From Defluviitaleaceae bacterium (GTDB taxonomy: Bacteria; Bacillota; Clostridia; Lachnospirales; WQUN01), in NCBI GenBank assembly GCA_009780315.1, contig WRAH01000017.1, positions 1 to 54,431 on the forward strand: 54,431 bases of DNA, in the 5' to 3' direction. The position numbers were made by a program, and so were the translations under genes. Below the pieces are notes generated by a model. The model was given only the letters and a program-made list of their open reading frames with translations, was not told where the DNA came from and ran no database searches. The stretch's first letter is position 1; every line of letters starts with the position of its first letter. Below, in pieces: positions 7,677 to 16,841 of this stretch.

Positions 7677-8180
7677 CTATTTTTCCGCCAACGCTTTCAT
7701 TTGCTTTTTATCCTTTATGAACTGGTCAATAAATTTGTCAGAAGCAACCAAAAGTATTAGACCGTATTCTATAGACAGCAGATAGTTTCTAAAGCTGTAT
7801 GCTACTTCTATTTCCCCAATATCTAAAAGTAACATCAATCGGGAAGCGGTCAAAGCGAACATATAAAACAGATATAGTGATGCCTTGAACGATATGAAAT
7901 GAAATGTTTTGAATTTTCTTTTTGCTACTTCCCTTTTTTCAGCGTTCTTTTTTAGCTTGGCAAGATAAAACCTATCAACAAACAGCACAATCGTAATCAG
8001 CACAAGATTCCATAGATAAGTACGCAGGGCAAAGCCCTCTGCACCACGGGCAAAAATGCCAAAATAAGTTGTCAAACCATAAATCACTGCCATAATAACG
8101 GCATAAAGGGTATAAAGAAGATAACTAACCGCAGTTTTTTTCGTGTATGGCATCATTGGCATTTTGTTCATCCACTCCAT
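7677..8180 (-). CDS. Small multi-pass membrane protein of unknown function
   Basis: 167 residues with four hydrophobic segments (about 17-38, 48-65, 93-115 and 125-147), separated by a basic stretch KLKKNAEKREVAKRKFK on the presumed cytoplasmic side. I do not recognise a family. The 5' end overlaps the preceding DUF454 gene by 56 bases if the first GTG/ATG is used. An internal ATG (MNKM or MPMM, 4 to 8 codons in) would shorten this. It is the last gene of a three-gene leftward operon of membrane proteins and is followed at once by a terminator. Confidence 0.6.
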   Translation of the reverse strand: MEWMNKMPMMPYTKKTAVSYLLYTLYAVIMAVIYGLTTYFGIFARGAEGFALRTYLWNLVLITIVLFVDRFYLAKLKKNAEKREVAKRKFKTFHFISFKASLYLFYMFALTASRLMLLLDIGEIEVAYSFRNYLLSIEYGLILLVASDKFIDQFIKDKKQMKALAEK

Positions 8181-8565
8181 TAAAAATCGTGTACTGCATT
8201 GGTTTTTTCGTTTTTATCGTTAACAAATGTATAGTAACCCCAACCCCGATTATACCCAAAAGAATATAAGCCCAAAGGATATGCAAAGCAATCATTGAAA
8301 TGGAAAGCGACACCCAAACAAGAATAATGCTTGTGATTTTCAAGGACATCGGAATACCTTGCTTTTCTTCAAAATTTACAATGAAAGAGCCAAAAAAAGG
8401 AGTGCGTTTGAGCCGTTCATAAATTCGGCGGTTACTGTATGAAAAGCACACAGTAGCCAATAGCACAAAAGGTGTTGTTGGTAATAAAGGCATGAACAGA
8501 CCAACAGCACCAATCCCCAAAAATAAAAACCCTAAAGCATTTATCAGCAAGTATTTAACTTTCAT
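8125..8565 (-). CDS. DUF454 (YbaN-type) inner membrane protein
   Basis: 146 residues with the family's characteristic start: a first hydrophobic helix followed by P-L-L-P-T-T-P-F-V-L-L-A, then CFSYSNRRIYERL and TPFFG. This is the DUF454/YbaN pattern. Two more hydrophobic segments follow (about 77-95 and 97-115), then a polar tail. The molecular function of the family is not known to me. It sits between a cytochrome-b-like DUF4405 protein (overlap of 11 bases) and an unknown membrane protein, which suggests that the three act together in the membrane. Confidence 0.82.
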   Translation of the reverse strand: MKVKYLLINALGFLFLGIGAVGLFMPLLPTTPFVLLATVCFSYSNRRIYERLKRTPFFGSFIVNFEEKQGIPMSLKITSIILVWVSLSISMIALHILWAYILLGIIGVGVTIHLLTIKTKKPMQYTIFNGVDEQNANDAIHEKNCG

Positions 8566-9013
8566 TTTTCACACGCACACGTTTACCAATCCCAATGTAT
8601 GACTTGATTTGCGGTATATGTTGGATAATATGAACAATAATAAGCCCTAACCCAACTCTTGCAGTAATACCATGCAAGCGACCTACGCCAGCGTCACCCA
8701 TTTCGTTGAAAAATGGGGCTATTGCGAAGAAGCCAGTAACGATTGAAATACTCCAAACCACCAATAAGAGCATATCTATTATATATTTCCATTTTAACGC
8801 CTTATTCAGCTTCCCTACAAAACACGATTTAGTTACGGCTTTAATCCATTTTCTGTGTATGAAAATGTGAACGGCAAAAAACAAAGCACAAGCACTACCC
8901 ACAACAATGTGATAAATTGCCCCACTTGTGCCATCCCATCTTATGAATGACAGGATAAGAAAAACTGTCATTAAAATATCAACTATTATTTTGGTACGCT
9001 TACTGTTCATCAT
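8555..9013 (-). CDS. DUF4405-type membrane protein (cytochrome-b-like)
   Basis: 152 residues and four transmembrane helices (about 9-27, 33-52, 72-95 and 115-135). Histidines lie inside or at the ends of the helices: HIVVG and HIFIHRKW in helix 2, LHGITARVGLGLIIVHIIQH in helix 4. This layout matches DUF4405 or cytochrome b561-like proteins that may bind haem through paired histidines. It is the first gene of a leftward three-gene operon. The ATG follows another ATG directly, and no strong ribosome binding site decides between them. Haem binding is inference from the histidine pattern. Confidence 0.65.
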   Translation of the reverse strand: MMNSKRTKIIVDILMTVFLILSFIRWDGTSGAIYHIVVGSACALFFAVHIFIHRKWIKAVTKSCFVGKLNKALKWKYIIDMLLLVVWSISIVTGFFAIAPFFNEMGDAGVGRLHGITARVGLGLIIVHIIQHIPQIKSYIGIGKRVRVKNES

Positions 9014-9221
9014 AGTAGAAATCCCCTTTTCATAACAGGTTTATGAATTATATATATACGTTTTAAGATTGCTTTTATCTGAAACACATTGTTCTATCAT
9101 ATCACAACGGCTTGGGGAAATCTATGAAATATTTTTCAGCAAACTGATAGTTTTCCAGTCAAAAAAAGTTCCTCTTGACAACAACTCAAATGGCTAAATT
9201 TCAGATTTTTAGTGCCTTGCC

Positions 9222-9330
9222 TTGACATTGTCTAATGACATGATATACTTGGAAAATCCCATGCATTGACACTGGATACTCCAACCATGTCTGGGCATGA
9301 GGGGTTTATAAAATTTAGGAGGAGTCAACT
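9222..9330 (+). promoter_or_regulatory. Promoter and leader of the rpsO-pnp operon
   Basis: The -35 TTGACA (9222-9227), a 16-base spacer and -10 TATACT (9244-9249) form a strong sigma-A promoter. The roughly 75-nt leader can fold CCATG with CATG(A)GG and holds GGAGGAG just before the rpsO ATG. S15 is known in other bacteria to repress its own mRNA by binding the leader; whether that holds here is not visible. The rest of 9014-9221 shows a second TTGACA (9175) without a good -10, and nothing else I can name. Confidence 0.75.
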
Positions 9331-9588
9331 ATGATTGACAAAAAAGACATTATTGCAAAACATGGCCGTGACACAAACGACACAGGCTCACCAGAGGTTC
9401 AAATCGCGTTGCTTACCGCACGCATCAACCACTTGACCCAGCACCTTAAAGTGCATAAGAAGGACTTTCACTCTCGCCGTGGGCTTCTTAAATTAGTAGG
9501 GCAACGCCGTGGGCTTCTTGACTATATCAAACGTATTGACATTGTAAAATACCGCGCACTTCTAGGCGAACTTGGATTAAGGAAGTAG
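9331..9588 (+). CDS. rpsO: 30S ribosomal protein S15
   Basis: A primary binder of the central domain of 16S rRNA. The 85 residues (family usually 88-89) carry the standard landmarks: [19 protein letters not shown] (usually H..dTGSpevQ), the paired [19 protein letters not shown] segment and D-Y-I-K. It is the first gene of a five-gene operon with pnp seven bases downstream. This order is conserved across bacteria. Confidence 0.97.
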   Translation: MIDKKDIIAKHGRDTNDTGSPEVQIALLTARINHLTQHLKVHKKDFHSRRGLLKLVGQRRGLLDYIKRIDIVKYRALLGELGLRK

Positions 9589-9595
9589 GACACAC

Positions 9596-11821
9596 ATGCA
9601 AAAAATTTACAAGACTACACTAGGCGGGCGGGAACTATCCTGTGAGCTTCATCGTGTGGCTGAACTTGCAGGCGGCGCGGCACTTATGAAATATGGTGAA
9701 ACGGTGGTTCTGGTGACAGCCACAACCAGCGAAAAGCCCCGTGCAGGTATAGACTGGTTTCCCCTTAGTGTAGACTATGAAGAGCGTTTTTACGCCGTGG
9801 GTAAAATTCCTGGGTCATGGTTTAGACGAGAAGGCAGACCGACGGAACACGCCATTCTTGCATCTCGCTTAATTGACAGGCCTATGCGTCCATTGTTTCC
9901 AGACGACTATCGCAACGATGTAGGTGTTGTGGCGACAGTACTTTCTATGGACCAAGACGCAAGCCCTGAAATTGCGGCAATGATTGGTGCGTCCATTGCT
10001 GTTTCTATTTCAGAAATCCCATTTGCAGGGCCTATTTCTGGCGTAAATATTGGGCTTATTGACGGGGAACTCATTGTTAACCCTAATGCCGCCCAGCGGG
10101 AAATAAGCAAACTTGCACTCACTGTTTCATCCACCAGAGATAAAGTTATGATGATTGAAGCAGGTGCAGACGAAGTGCCTGATGATAAAATGTTCGAGGC
10201 AATCATGTTTGCCCACGAAGAAAATAAAAAAGTCATCAGCTTTATTGACGAAATCGTTAAAGCACATGGCAAAGAAAAACGCAGTTATGAAGTCCATGAA
10301 GTGCCTAGTGAACTTTACGAAAAAGTCACAAGCTTTATCACAGAAGCCCGTATGGAAGAAGCGGTTTTCACAGATATGAAGCAAGAGCGTGATGCAAGAA
10401 TCACCCAAATAAAAGATGATGTAGCAGAACAACTGATACCCACCTTTGCAGAAGATGTGGCAGAACTTTGGACATCTAAACTGGGTGATGCCATTTATAA
10501 ATTTGAAAAAGCAACGGTGCGCCGCATGATTAAAACCCAAGGCAAACGCCCAGATGGACGGAAGCTTGGGGACTTGCGCAGACTTTTTGCAGAAGTGGAT
10601 ATTCTTCCGCGCACCCATGGCTCTGCAATTTTTAGCCGTGGACAAACCCAAGTTTTGACGGTGACTACCCTTGGTTCAAGCGGGGACACACAGCGTCTTG
10701 ACGGGCTTGACGAAATGGAAGAAAACAAACGCTATATGCATCACTATAACTTCCCCAGCTATTCTGTGGGAGAAACCCGTCCTTCCCGTGGGCCTGGTCG
10801 CCGTGAAATTGGGCATGGGGCATTGGCTGAAAGGGCATTATTGCCTGTTATTCCAAGTGAAGATGATTTCCCCTATGTTATCCGCTTGGTTAGTGAAGTA
10901 TTAAGTTCTAACGGTTCTACGTCTCAAGCGGCTGTTTGTGGCTCTACCCTAAGCCTTATGGCGGCAGGTGTGCCAATCAAGCGTCCTGTGGCAGGTATCT
11001 CTGTAGGTATGGTTACAGGAGACACTACAGATGATTTTGTGTTGCTTACAGACATTCAAGGTATTGAAGATTTCTTCGGTGACATGGATTTCAAAGTGGC
11101 AGGAACTTCTGAAGGTATTACGGCTATTCAAATGGATATTAAAGTGGATGGACTGACACCTGAAATAATTAAGGCTTCTCTTGAGCAGACTAAAGAAGCA
11201 CGTATGGTTATTCTGGATGATGTAATGATTCCTGTGATTCCAGAAGCACGTCCAGAAATTTCTCCCCACGCACCAAAGATTGCTATACTGCGTATCAATG
11301 TTGACCAAATTGCTGAAGTCATTGGCGCACGGGGCAAAGTCATTAAGCGCATTATTGAGGATTCTGGTGTTGAGAAAATCGACACAGAGGACGATGGCAG
11401 AATTTTTGTGGCAGACAAAGACATCACCAAAGTCAACCGTGCGGTAGAAATTATCAAAGCCATTGTAAGTCCGCCAGAAGTGGGCGCGATTTATACAGGA
11501 AAAGTGACACGCCTCATGTCCTTTGGTGCATTTGTTGAAATTGCACCTGAAAAAGAGGGGCTTGTGCATATTTCACAATGGGATATTGAACGTGTTGAGT
11601 CTATGGAAGCAGTCACAGAAGTGGGCGCAGTTGTAGAGGTTAAGGTCACAGAGGTTGATGACCAAGGGCGTATAAATCTTTCACGCAAAGGCATACTAGA
11701 CCCTACGGCTGATACTACAGTAAAACGCCCTCCCCCAAGAAATGGCGGAGGCGATAAAGGTCGCGGCAATGACCGTGGCGGAAGAAATGATAGAGGCGGG
11801 AACCCAAGAGGTGTACGTTGA
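9596..11821 (+). CDS. pnp: Polyribonucleotide nucleotidyltransferase (PNPase)
   Basis: A 3'-to-5' phosphorolytic exoribonuclease and part of mRNA decay. The 741 residues give two RNase PH domains joined by a helical linker, then a KH domain with a GARG loop (about 578-581) and an S1 domain (about 625-695). The C-terminus is an arginine-glycine-rich tail (repeats of RGG, NDRGG) of about 35 residues, probably an RNA-binding extension. The second PH domain contains the conserved RRE..HG.LAERAL and the FGDMDFKVAGT segments, so it should be active. Its TGA stop overlaps the TTG start of the next gene. Confidence 0.97.
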   Translation: MQKIYKTTLGGRELSCELHRVAELAGGAALMKYGETVVLVTATTSEKPRAGIDWFPLSVDYEERFYAVGKIPGSWFRREGRPTEHAILASRLIDRPMRPLFPDDYRNDVGVVATVLSMDQDASPEIAAMIGASIAVSISEIPFAGPISGVNIGLIDGELIVNPNAAQREISKLALTVSSTRDKVMMIEAGADEVPDDKMFEAIMFAHEENKKVISFIDEIVKAHGKEKRSYEVHEVPSELYEKVTSFITEARMEEAVFTDMKQERDARITQIKDDVAEQLIPTFAEDVAELWTSKLGDAIYKFEKATVRRMIKTQGKRPDGRKLGDLRRLFAEVDILPRTHGSAIFSRGQTQVLTVTTLGSSGDTQRLDGLDEMEENKRYMHHYNFPSYSVGETRPSRGPGRREIGHGALAERALLPVIPSEDDFPYVIRLVSEVLSSNGSTSQAAVCGSTLSLMAAGVPIKRPVAGISVGMVTGDTTDDFVLLTDIQGIEDFFGDMDFKVAGTSEGITAIQMDIKVDGLTPEIIKASLEQTKEARMVILDDVMIPVIPEARPEISPHAPKIAILRINVDQIAEVIGARGKVIKRIIEDSGVEKIDTEDDGRIFVADKDITKVNRAVEIIKAIVSPPEVGAIYTGKVTRLMSFGAFVEIAPEKEGLVHISQWDIERVESMEAVTEVGAVVEVKVTEVDDQGRINLSRKGILDPTADTTVKRPPPRNGGGDKGRGNDRGGRNDRGGNPRGVR

Positions 11822-13083
11822 TTAAACAACATCAATTAGATAACGGACTACGAGTGGTGATGGAATCCATCCCATTCGTAAGGTCTGTTAGTTTTGGCTT
11901 GTGGGTACGTAATGGTTCGCGGCATGAAAGCCCTGAAACCAGCGGAATATCTCATTTTATCGAACACATGATGTTTAAGGGTACAGAAAAGCGCACAGCC
12001 CATGAAATTGCTGATACAATGGACGCAGTAGGCGGGCAGTTAAATGCTTTTACGTCAAAGGAATACACATGTTATTTCACACGCACATTAGACACACATT
12101 TTGATGTAGCACTTGATGTGATTACAGACATGTTTTTTCACAGTAAATACGACCAAAATGAAATCAATAAGGAACGCAATGTCATTTTGGAAGAAATAAA
12201 TATGTATGAAGATACGCCAGAAGATTTGGCGGTTGACCTTTTGCATACACATGCCTTTCCTCAAAATCCTTTGGGTATGGGCATACTTGGCACGCCTGAG
12301 ACAATAGGCTCATTTCAGCGTGATGATTTTCTACAATTTATAAAAGTCCGTTACAGCCCTAAAAATACAGTTATTGCCGTGGCTGGAAACATCAATGAGC
12401 AGGAAGTACTGGAAAAAATCACGGTTGCATTTAAGGATTTCAAAGATGAATCCAAAAATACAGGGGAGTCAACGGCTATTTATACCCCGGGGTTTGTGTT
12501 AAGAGAAAAAGATATTGAGCAAGTGCATTTATGCATGGGTTTCCCCGGTATTAAAAGCGGTTCGGATGAATCTTACGCACTGGCCGCTGTAAACACTATT
12601 TTAGGCGGAGGCATGAGTTCACGTCTTTTCCAAAAAATACGTGAACAGCATGGGCTTGTGTATTCTGTTTATTCATACAATGCCAGTTATTTTGACGCAG
12701 GTATCTTTCTCATTTATGCGGCATTAAACCCTGCACAAATTCAAGAGGTACTTGGGTTGATTGCCCAAGAAGTACGGGGTATGTTCACAGACAAAGTGAC
12801 CCAAGCACAATTAGCTAAGGCAAAGGAGCAGTTAAAAAGCAACTTTCTACTCAGCCTTGAAAGTGCAGGCAGCCGTATGAACAGCATTGGAAGAACCCTT
12901 TTGATGTTGAATAAAATAGTCACCCCCGACGAGCTAGTGACTAAAATTGATGCCATTGATTTAGATGCTTTTTATACTGTATGTGATAAAATTTTTAAAC
13001 TCGACCAAATGAGTCTTTCATTGGTTGGCAAGCAAGTGGAGGGAATGAACAAAGATGGACTTACAGGCGCAGTACTTGCTTAA
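11818..13083 (+). CDS. M16-family zinc peptidase (processing-peptidase-like)
   Basis: 421 residues, the single-unit form of the pitrilysin/insulinase family (YmxG or MlpA type). The inverted zinc motif is H46-F-I-E49-H50, and the third ligand is E126 in LEEINMYED, 76 residues on, as the family requires. A C-terminal inactive-type domain with [14 protein letters not shown] (a typical substrate-binding loop) completes the fold. The start is TTG at 11818, four bases inside the pnp end, with AAGAGGTG (11804-11811) as binding site. The position after pnp is conserved in Bacillota, but the substrate is not established. The last 29 bases overlap dut. Confidence 0.9.
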   Translation: MIKQHQLDNGLRVVMESIPFVRSVSFGLWVRNGSRHESPETSGISHFIEHMMFKGTEKRTAHEIADTMDAVGGQLNAFTSKEYTCYFTRTLDTHFDVALDVITDMFFHSKYDQNEINKERNVILEEINMYEDTPEDLAVDLLHTHAFPQNPLGMGILGTPETIGSFQRDDFLQFIKVRYSPKNTVIAVAGNINEQEVLEKITVAFKDFKDESKNTGESTAIYTPGFVLREKDIEQVHLCMGFPGIKSGSDESYALAAVNTILGGGMSSRLFQKIREQHGLVYSVYSYNASYFDAGIFLIYAALNPAQIQEVLGLIAQEVRGMFTDKVTQAQLAKAKEQLKSNFLLSLESAGSRMNSIGRTLLMLNKIVTPDELVTKIDAIDLDAFYTVCDKIFKLDQMSLSLVGKQVEGMNKDGLTGAVLA

Positions 13084-13531
13084 TCGTACAGAAGACGCAA
13101 AGGATTTACCCCTTCCATCTCGTCAAACGCCCCAATCCGCAGGATTAGATTTGCACGCAAATATTCATGAAACCATTATCATAAAAAAGGGAGCGCGCGC
13201 TTTAATTCCAACTGGAATTAGGCTGGCACTCCCTTTTGGTTATGAAGCGCAAATACGACCAAGAAGCGGATTGGCTTTAAAGCATGGAATAACCGTGCTT
13301 AATAGCCCCGGCACAGTTGACGCAGATTATCGTGGGGAGGTAAAAGCTTTACTCATTAACCATGGCCATGAAGATTTTTCAATAAACCGCAGGGATAGAA
13401 TTGCCCAAATGGTCATTGCCAAGGTAGAAATGATAGACTTCCAAGAAGTAAATACCCCAGACGACCTTTCAAAAACCATGCGTGGTGAAGGGGGATATGG
13501 AAGTACAGGAGGAAATGTATGTATCGAGTAA
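13055..13531 (+). CDS. dut: dUTP diphosphatase (dUTPase)
   Basis: Hydrolyses dUTP to dUMP, keeping uracil out of DNA and supplying thymidylate synthesis. The 158-residue trimeric-type enzyme shows all five motifs: AGLDLHA (motif 1), P-R-S-G-L-A (2), [10 protein letters not shown] (3), R-D-R-I-A-Q-M-V (4) and the P-loop-like [10 protein letters not shown] (5). The start ATG at 13055 lies inside the end of the M16 gene, with GGAGGG (13038-13043) ahead of it. The 3' end overlaps the next gene by 13 bases. The operon is therefore tightly packed. Confidence 0.96.
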   Translation: MDLQAQYLLNRTEDAKDLPLPSRQTPQSAGLDLHANIHETIIIKKGARALIPTGIRLALPFGYEAQIRPRSGLALKHGITVLNSPGTVDADYRGEVKALLINHGHEDFSINRRDRIAQMVIAKVEMIDFQEVNTPDDLSKTMRGEGGYGSTGGNVCIE

Positions 13532-14001
13532 AAAGGCAAGAAGACCCCCAACAAAATTATAAACTGATGGCCTATATGGCAAAACGTGTTTTGGAAGATG
13601 ATAAAGATATCATTGCCAGTTTAGCCAATGTGTCAGCCGTTATCAATGGCTATATGGATAGAATAAACTGGGTAGGCTTTTACATTATGAAAGATGGCGA
13701 ACTGGTACTTGGCCCATTCCAAGGCTTGCCTGCTTGTATTAGAATTAAGGTAGGCAAAGGGGTTTGTGGAACAGCTGTGGCAGAGGGCAAAACACAGGTA
13801 GTCCAAGATGTTCATGCATTCCCTGGGCATATTGCTTGTGATTCTGCGTCACAGTCTGAAATAGTGATACCCATTATAAAGGATGGTAAAGTTTTTGGTG
13901 TTTTAGATGTGGATAGCCCTGAGTTAAATCGCTTTGGTGAACTTGAGGAAAAATACTTAACAGAAATTTGCGAACTTATCACCACACATTTACCCCTTTA
14001 A
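13519..14001 (+). CDS. msrC: Free methionine-(R)-sulfoxide reductase (GAF domain)
   Basis: Reduces the R form of free methionine sulfoxide, an oxidative-damage repair role. The 160 residues make one GAF domain with N-W-V-G-F-Y, L-G-P-F-Q-G, and [11 protein letters not shown]. The three cysteines of the family are present at C73, C83 and C107; their spacing of 10 and 24 residues equals that of the E. coli enzyme. The start lies 13 bases inside dut, preceded by AGGAGG (13508-13513). Its last 12 bases overlap the end of recN on the other strand, and no terminator separates the converging operons. Confidence 0.92.
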   Translation: MYRVKRQEDPQQNYKLMAYMAKRVLEDDKDIIASLANVSAVINGYMDRINWVGFYIMKDGELVLGPFQGLPACIRIKVGKGVCGTAVAEGKTQVVQDVHAFPGHIACDSASQSEIVIPIIKDGKVFGVLDVDSPELNRFGELEEKYLTEICELITTHLPL

Positions 14002-15633
14002 TCCATTTGCTTGTTCTTTCATTTCCCTTGCGGCTTGTAGGGTTGCAGGGGTTATTTTTGCGCCGCCTGTGAGACGTGCTAATTCATTGATGGCGGCTTC
14101 GGTTGAAAGTGGGTTGACGGACGTTGCTGTGCGCTCGGTTGCAGGGTCGGTGGTTTTTTCTATAAGAAAATGGGTATCTGCCATGGCGGCGATTTGAGGT
14201 AAATGAGTGATACATAAAATTTGACGTTGGCGGCTAACATTCATAAGTTTTTCTGCAACCTGCTGGGCAGTACGTCCGCTTACACCAGTATCCACTTCAT
14301 CAAAAATAACGGTACGTACACTGTCTGCCATGACAGTTTTTATCGCCAGCATAATACGGGACATTTCACCACCTGATGCAATTTTGCGCAGGGGCTTTTC
14401 AGGTTCACCAGGATTTGGCGAAATCATAAACTCTACTTGGTCATTTCCATCTGGAGCAAAAGCTGTTTTACGAGTGATGGCTATATTAAACCGTGCGTTT
14501 TGCATACCCAAATCATTTAAAATGGCAGTAATTTCTGCGGAAAGGCGGGTAGCATTTTCGGCACGAACAAAATTCATCTTATCGCATAGTGTGGTTATTT
14601 CCACAGTTATTTTACGCCTTTCTGATTGAAGACGTTTAATTTCAGCTTCACTATTTTCTACGTTGTTTAGACTTTGGGTCAGTTCCTTTTGCTTGTTTAA
14701 TATAGCTTCTATGGTTTGCCCGTACTTTTTCTTTAGGCGGTAGATAACATCTAGGCGAGATTCTATTGATTCTAAAACTTGTGGGTCAGTGTCCAGTTCA
14801 TCGGCATAGTTCCGCAGTTCAGATGTAATGTCAGTCAGTTGGGCAGCCGTTTCAATTAAACGCTCATGAAGGCTGGCACGGACAGGGTCTAGTTTTGATA
14901 TTTCTGCAACAAAAGACACGGCACGGGCCACTTGGTCTGTAGCAGATTGTTGCGGCTCTGTACCATTATCCAGCAATGTGAGGACGGAAGATGTATAGTT
15001 ACTTAACTTATCCAGCCCGCTTAAACGGGTTTTGAGGGCAGTGAGTTCATCTTCTTCATTGGGTTTAATGGCGGCGCGTTCTATTTCTTCTAACTGATAA
15101 CGCCACATGTCTATTTGCTCTTGACGTGCATTACCTGTACCTGTTAACGCCTTAAATGCCTTATTGACCTCACGATAGCGCGATAAAAGACCTTCTAAAC
15201 TATTCTTATATGCGGGCAATGCTTCTCCGCAAAAACCATCAAGAAGGTGCAACTGCTTAACTTGGTCTAGCAAACTTTGGTGTTCATGCTGTCCATGAAG
15301 GTTTACAAGTTGTGATGCTGTTTCCTTTAAAATGGCGGCGGTGACAGTACGCCCGTTGATTTTACATACAGATTTACCTGTGGCGGTTTGCATCGTACGC
15401 TCCAGCATTATTTCATCATCATCAGTATCCACAATGCCTTCCACATGCGCAAAGTCTGCACCTGCTCTAATGAAGTCCCGTCCAAGCCGTCCGCCCAGCA
15501 AAAAGTTTATAGAGTCCACCAAAATAGACTTTCCTGCACCTGTTTCACCTGTAAGGATATTAAGCCCCTGTGTAAAGTTTACAGAAATTTCATCAATGAG
15601 TGCCACATTTTGAATACGCAAATGAGTTATCAT
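13990..15633 (-). CDS. recN: DNA repair protein RecN
   Basis: An SMC-like ATPase acting early in double-strand break repair. The 547 residues have an N-terminal Walker A (GETGAGKS, about 29-36), long coiled-coil arms in the middle, an ABC signature region L-R-K-I-A-S-G-G-E-M-S-R, and a Walker B V-I-F-D-E-V-D-T-G-V-S-G in the C-terminal part. It is the last gene of the leftward ten-gene operon and overlaps argR by 4 bases. In many Clostridia spoIVB and spo0A follow recN; here the operon simply meets the converging reductase gene. Confidence 0.96.
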   Translation of the reverse strand: MITHLRIQNVALIDEISVNFTQGLNILTGETGAGKSILVDSINFLLGGRLGRDFIRAGADFAHVEGIVDTDDDEIMLERTMQTATGKSVCKINGRTVTAAILKETASQLVNLHGQHEHQSLLDQVKQLHLLDGFCGEALPAYKNSLEGLLSRYREVNKAFKALTGTGNARQEQIDMWRYQLEEIERAAIKPNEEDELTALKTRLSGLDKLSNYTSSVLTLLDNGTEPQQSATDQVARAVSFVAEISKLDPVRASLHERLIETAAQLTDITSELRNYADELDTDPQVLESIESRLDVIYRLKKKYGQTIEAILNKQKELTQSLNNVENSEAEIKRLQSERRKITVEITTLCDKMNFVRAENATRLSAEITAILNDLGMQNARFNIAITRKTAFAPDGNDQVEFMISPNPGEPEKPLRKIASGGEMSRIMLAIKTVMADSVRTVIFDEVDTGVSGRTAQQVAEKLMNVSRQRQILCITHLPQIAAMADTHFLIEKTTDPATERTATSVNPLSTEAAINELARLTGGAKITPATLQAAREMKEQANGLKG

Positions 15634-16064
15634 ATTTTTAATTTCTCCACCAGTGCTGCCGCCTGTGATTCACTTTTTATTACACACATTACAACATCAT
15701 CACCTGCGACAGTACCTAAAATTTCAGGATAATTTTTAGAATCAATGGCAAGGGCTACAACATCTGCCATGCCGCTTATTGTGCGCAAAACCAACATATT
15801 TCCCGCATGGTCTACGGAAATTAGCCCATCTCGAAACACCCGTGCAAGGGCATCTTTTGAAATATCTTGTGAAGTGGGGATAGCATATTTTTGCCCTGCT
15901 GGTGTAGCCACTTTTGTAAGCCTAAGTTCACGAATGTCACGGCTGATAGTGGCTTGTGTGGCTATAAAACCAGCATTTTTTAATGCGATAGCCAGCTCTT
16001 CTTGGGTGTAAATATCTTTATTTCGTATGAGTTCAAGAATAATACGTTGACGTTCTTGCTTCAT
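15630..16064 (-). CDS. argR: Arginine repressor ArgR
   Basis: A hexameric arginine-dependent repressor and activator of arginine metabolism. The 144 residues hold an N-terminal winged helix with Q-A-T-I-S-R-D-I-R-E-L-R-L-T-K (about 36-50) and a C-terminal oligomerisation and arginine-binding domain ending in G-T-V-A-G-D-D. The next residue is V, where T is more usual; this is a minor change. The gene overlaps recN (4 bases) and nadK (4 bases). This nadK-argR-recN order is standard in Bacillota. Confidence 0.95.
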   Translation of the reverse strand: MKQERQRIILELIRNKDIYTQEELAIALKNAGFIATQATISRDIRELRLTKVATPAGQKYAIPTSQDISKDALARVFRDGLISVDHAGNMLVLRTISGMADVVALAIDSKNYPEILGTVAGDDVVMCVIKSESQAAALVEKLKI

Positions 16065-16840
16065 AAAATTTTCTTCTTTCTCAATGTGTTATAAAAATGT
16101 GTTGGTGTTGTTCTCAAAATTTTTGCACGATATGCGGATGTACTAACATCAATAAATTCATCTTGCAAAAGCTCTCCTGCCGTTTGTCCATCCACAATCA
16201 CAGGTGCGTTATGATAGACTTTTACACGTATCTTATCCACGCCGTCAAGTACCCATGGGCGGGTGCTTAGACTGTGAGGACAGATTGGGGTAATCACCAT
16301 CATTTCCCCATGGGGAGAAAGAATGGGACCACCAGCAGAAAGATTGTATGCCGTTGAACCTGTGGGTGTGGCAATTAAAATACCATCTGCACGAATCTCG
16401 TCAATAAATTCATCATTGATATACACTACAAAGGTTTTAAGCTTTCCCGTTCCACCAATACATACTTCGTTTAATGCAAGGATTTTTGAATCTGTTGCAC
16501 ATGAAATATTGAGCATTAGCCGTGATTCGCAAATATATTCATTTTGCAAAATTTTTTCAAGTGCAAAAATGCCTTGATTTTTTTCCACATCTGTTAAGAA
16601 ACCAAGGGTTCCCAAATTGATTCCAAGCATGGGGACATCCACCTTGACAGCCAAAGGCGCAACCCGAAGCATTGTACCGTCACCGCCAAGGACTATCCAG
16701 AATGCCGCATTGGCAACTGTGCCTATCTCTGCACCAATACCCCGACTTTTTAGGAATCGCAAAATTTCATTGGTGTATTCCAAGCCGGGGTCTTTTTCTT
16801 CATTAACGATGATTCCAACATGGATGTCAGCTGACATCAT
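16061..16840 (-). CDS. nadK: NAD kinase
   Basis: Phosphorylates NAD+ to NADP+. At 259 residues it has the expected motifs: G52-G-D-G-T (catalytic Asp54), G-I-N-L-G-T-L-G-F-L-T, N-E-V, the D-G-I-L-I-A-T-P-T-G-S-T-A-Y segment and the late V-D-G-Q. The start has two ATGs in a row. The first is two bases past the end of the upstream SurA-like gene. It overlaps argR by 4 bases. Confidence 0.95.
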   Translation of the reverse strand: MMSADIHVGIIVNEEKDPGLEYTNEILRFLKSRGIGAEIGTVANAAFWIVLGGDGTMLRVAPLAVKVDVPMLGINLGTLGFLTDVEKNQGIFALEKILQNEYICESRLMLNISCATDSKILALNEVCIGGTGKLKTFVVYINDEFIDEIRADGILIATPTGSTAYNLSAGGPILSPHGEMMVITPICPHSLSTRPWVLDGVDKIRVKVYHNAPVIVDGQTAGELLQDEFIDVSTSAYRAKILRTTPTHFYNTLRKKKIL

Positions 16841-16841
16841 T

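Noticed and set aside
9175..9210. Second TTGACA upstream of rpsO as a promoter
   Set aside because: No good -10 at 16-18 bases; the TTGACA at 9222 has a near-perfect one.
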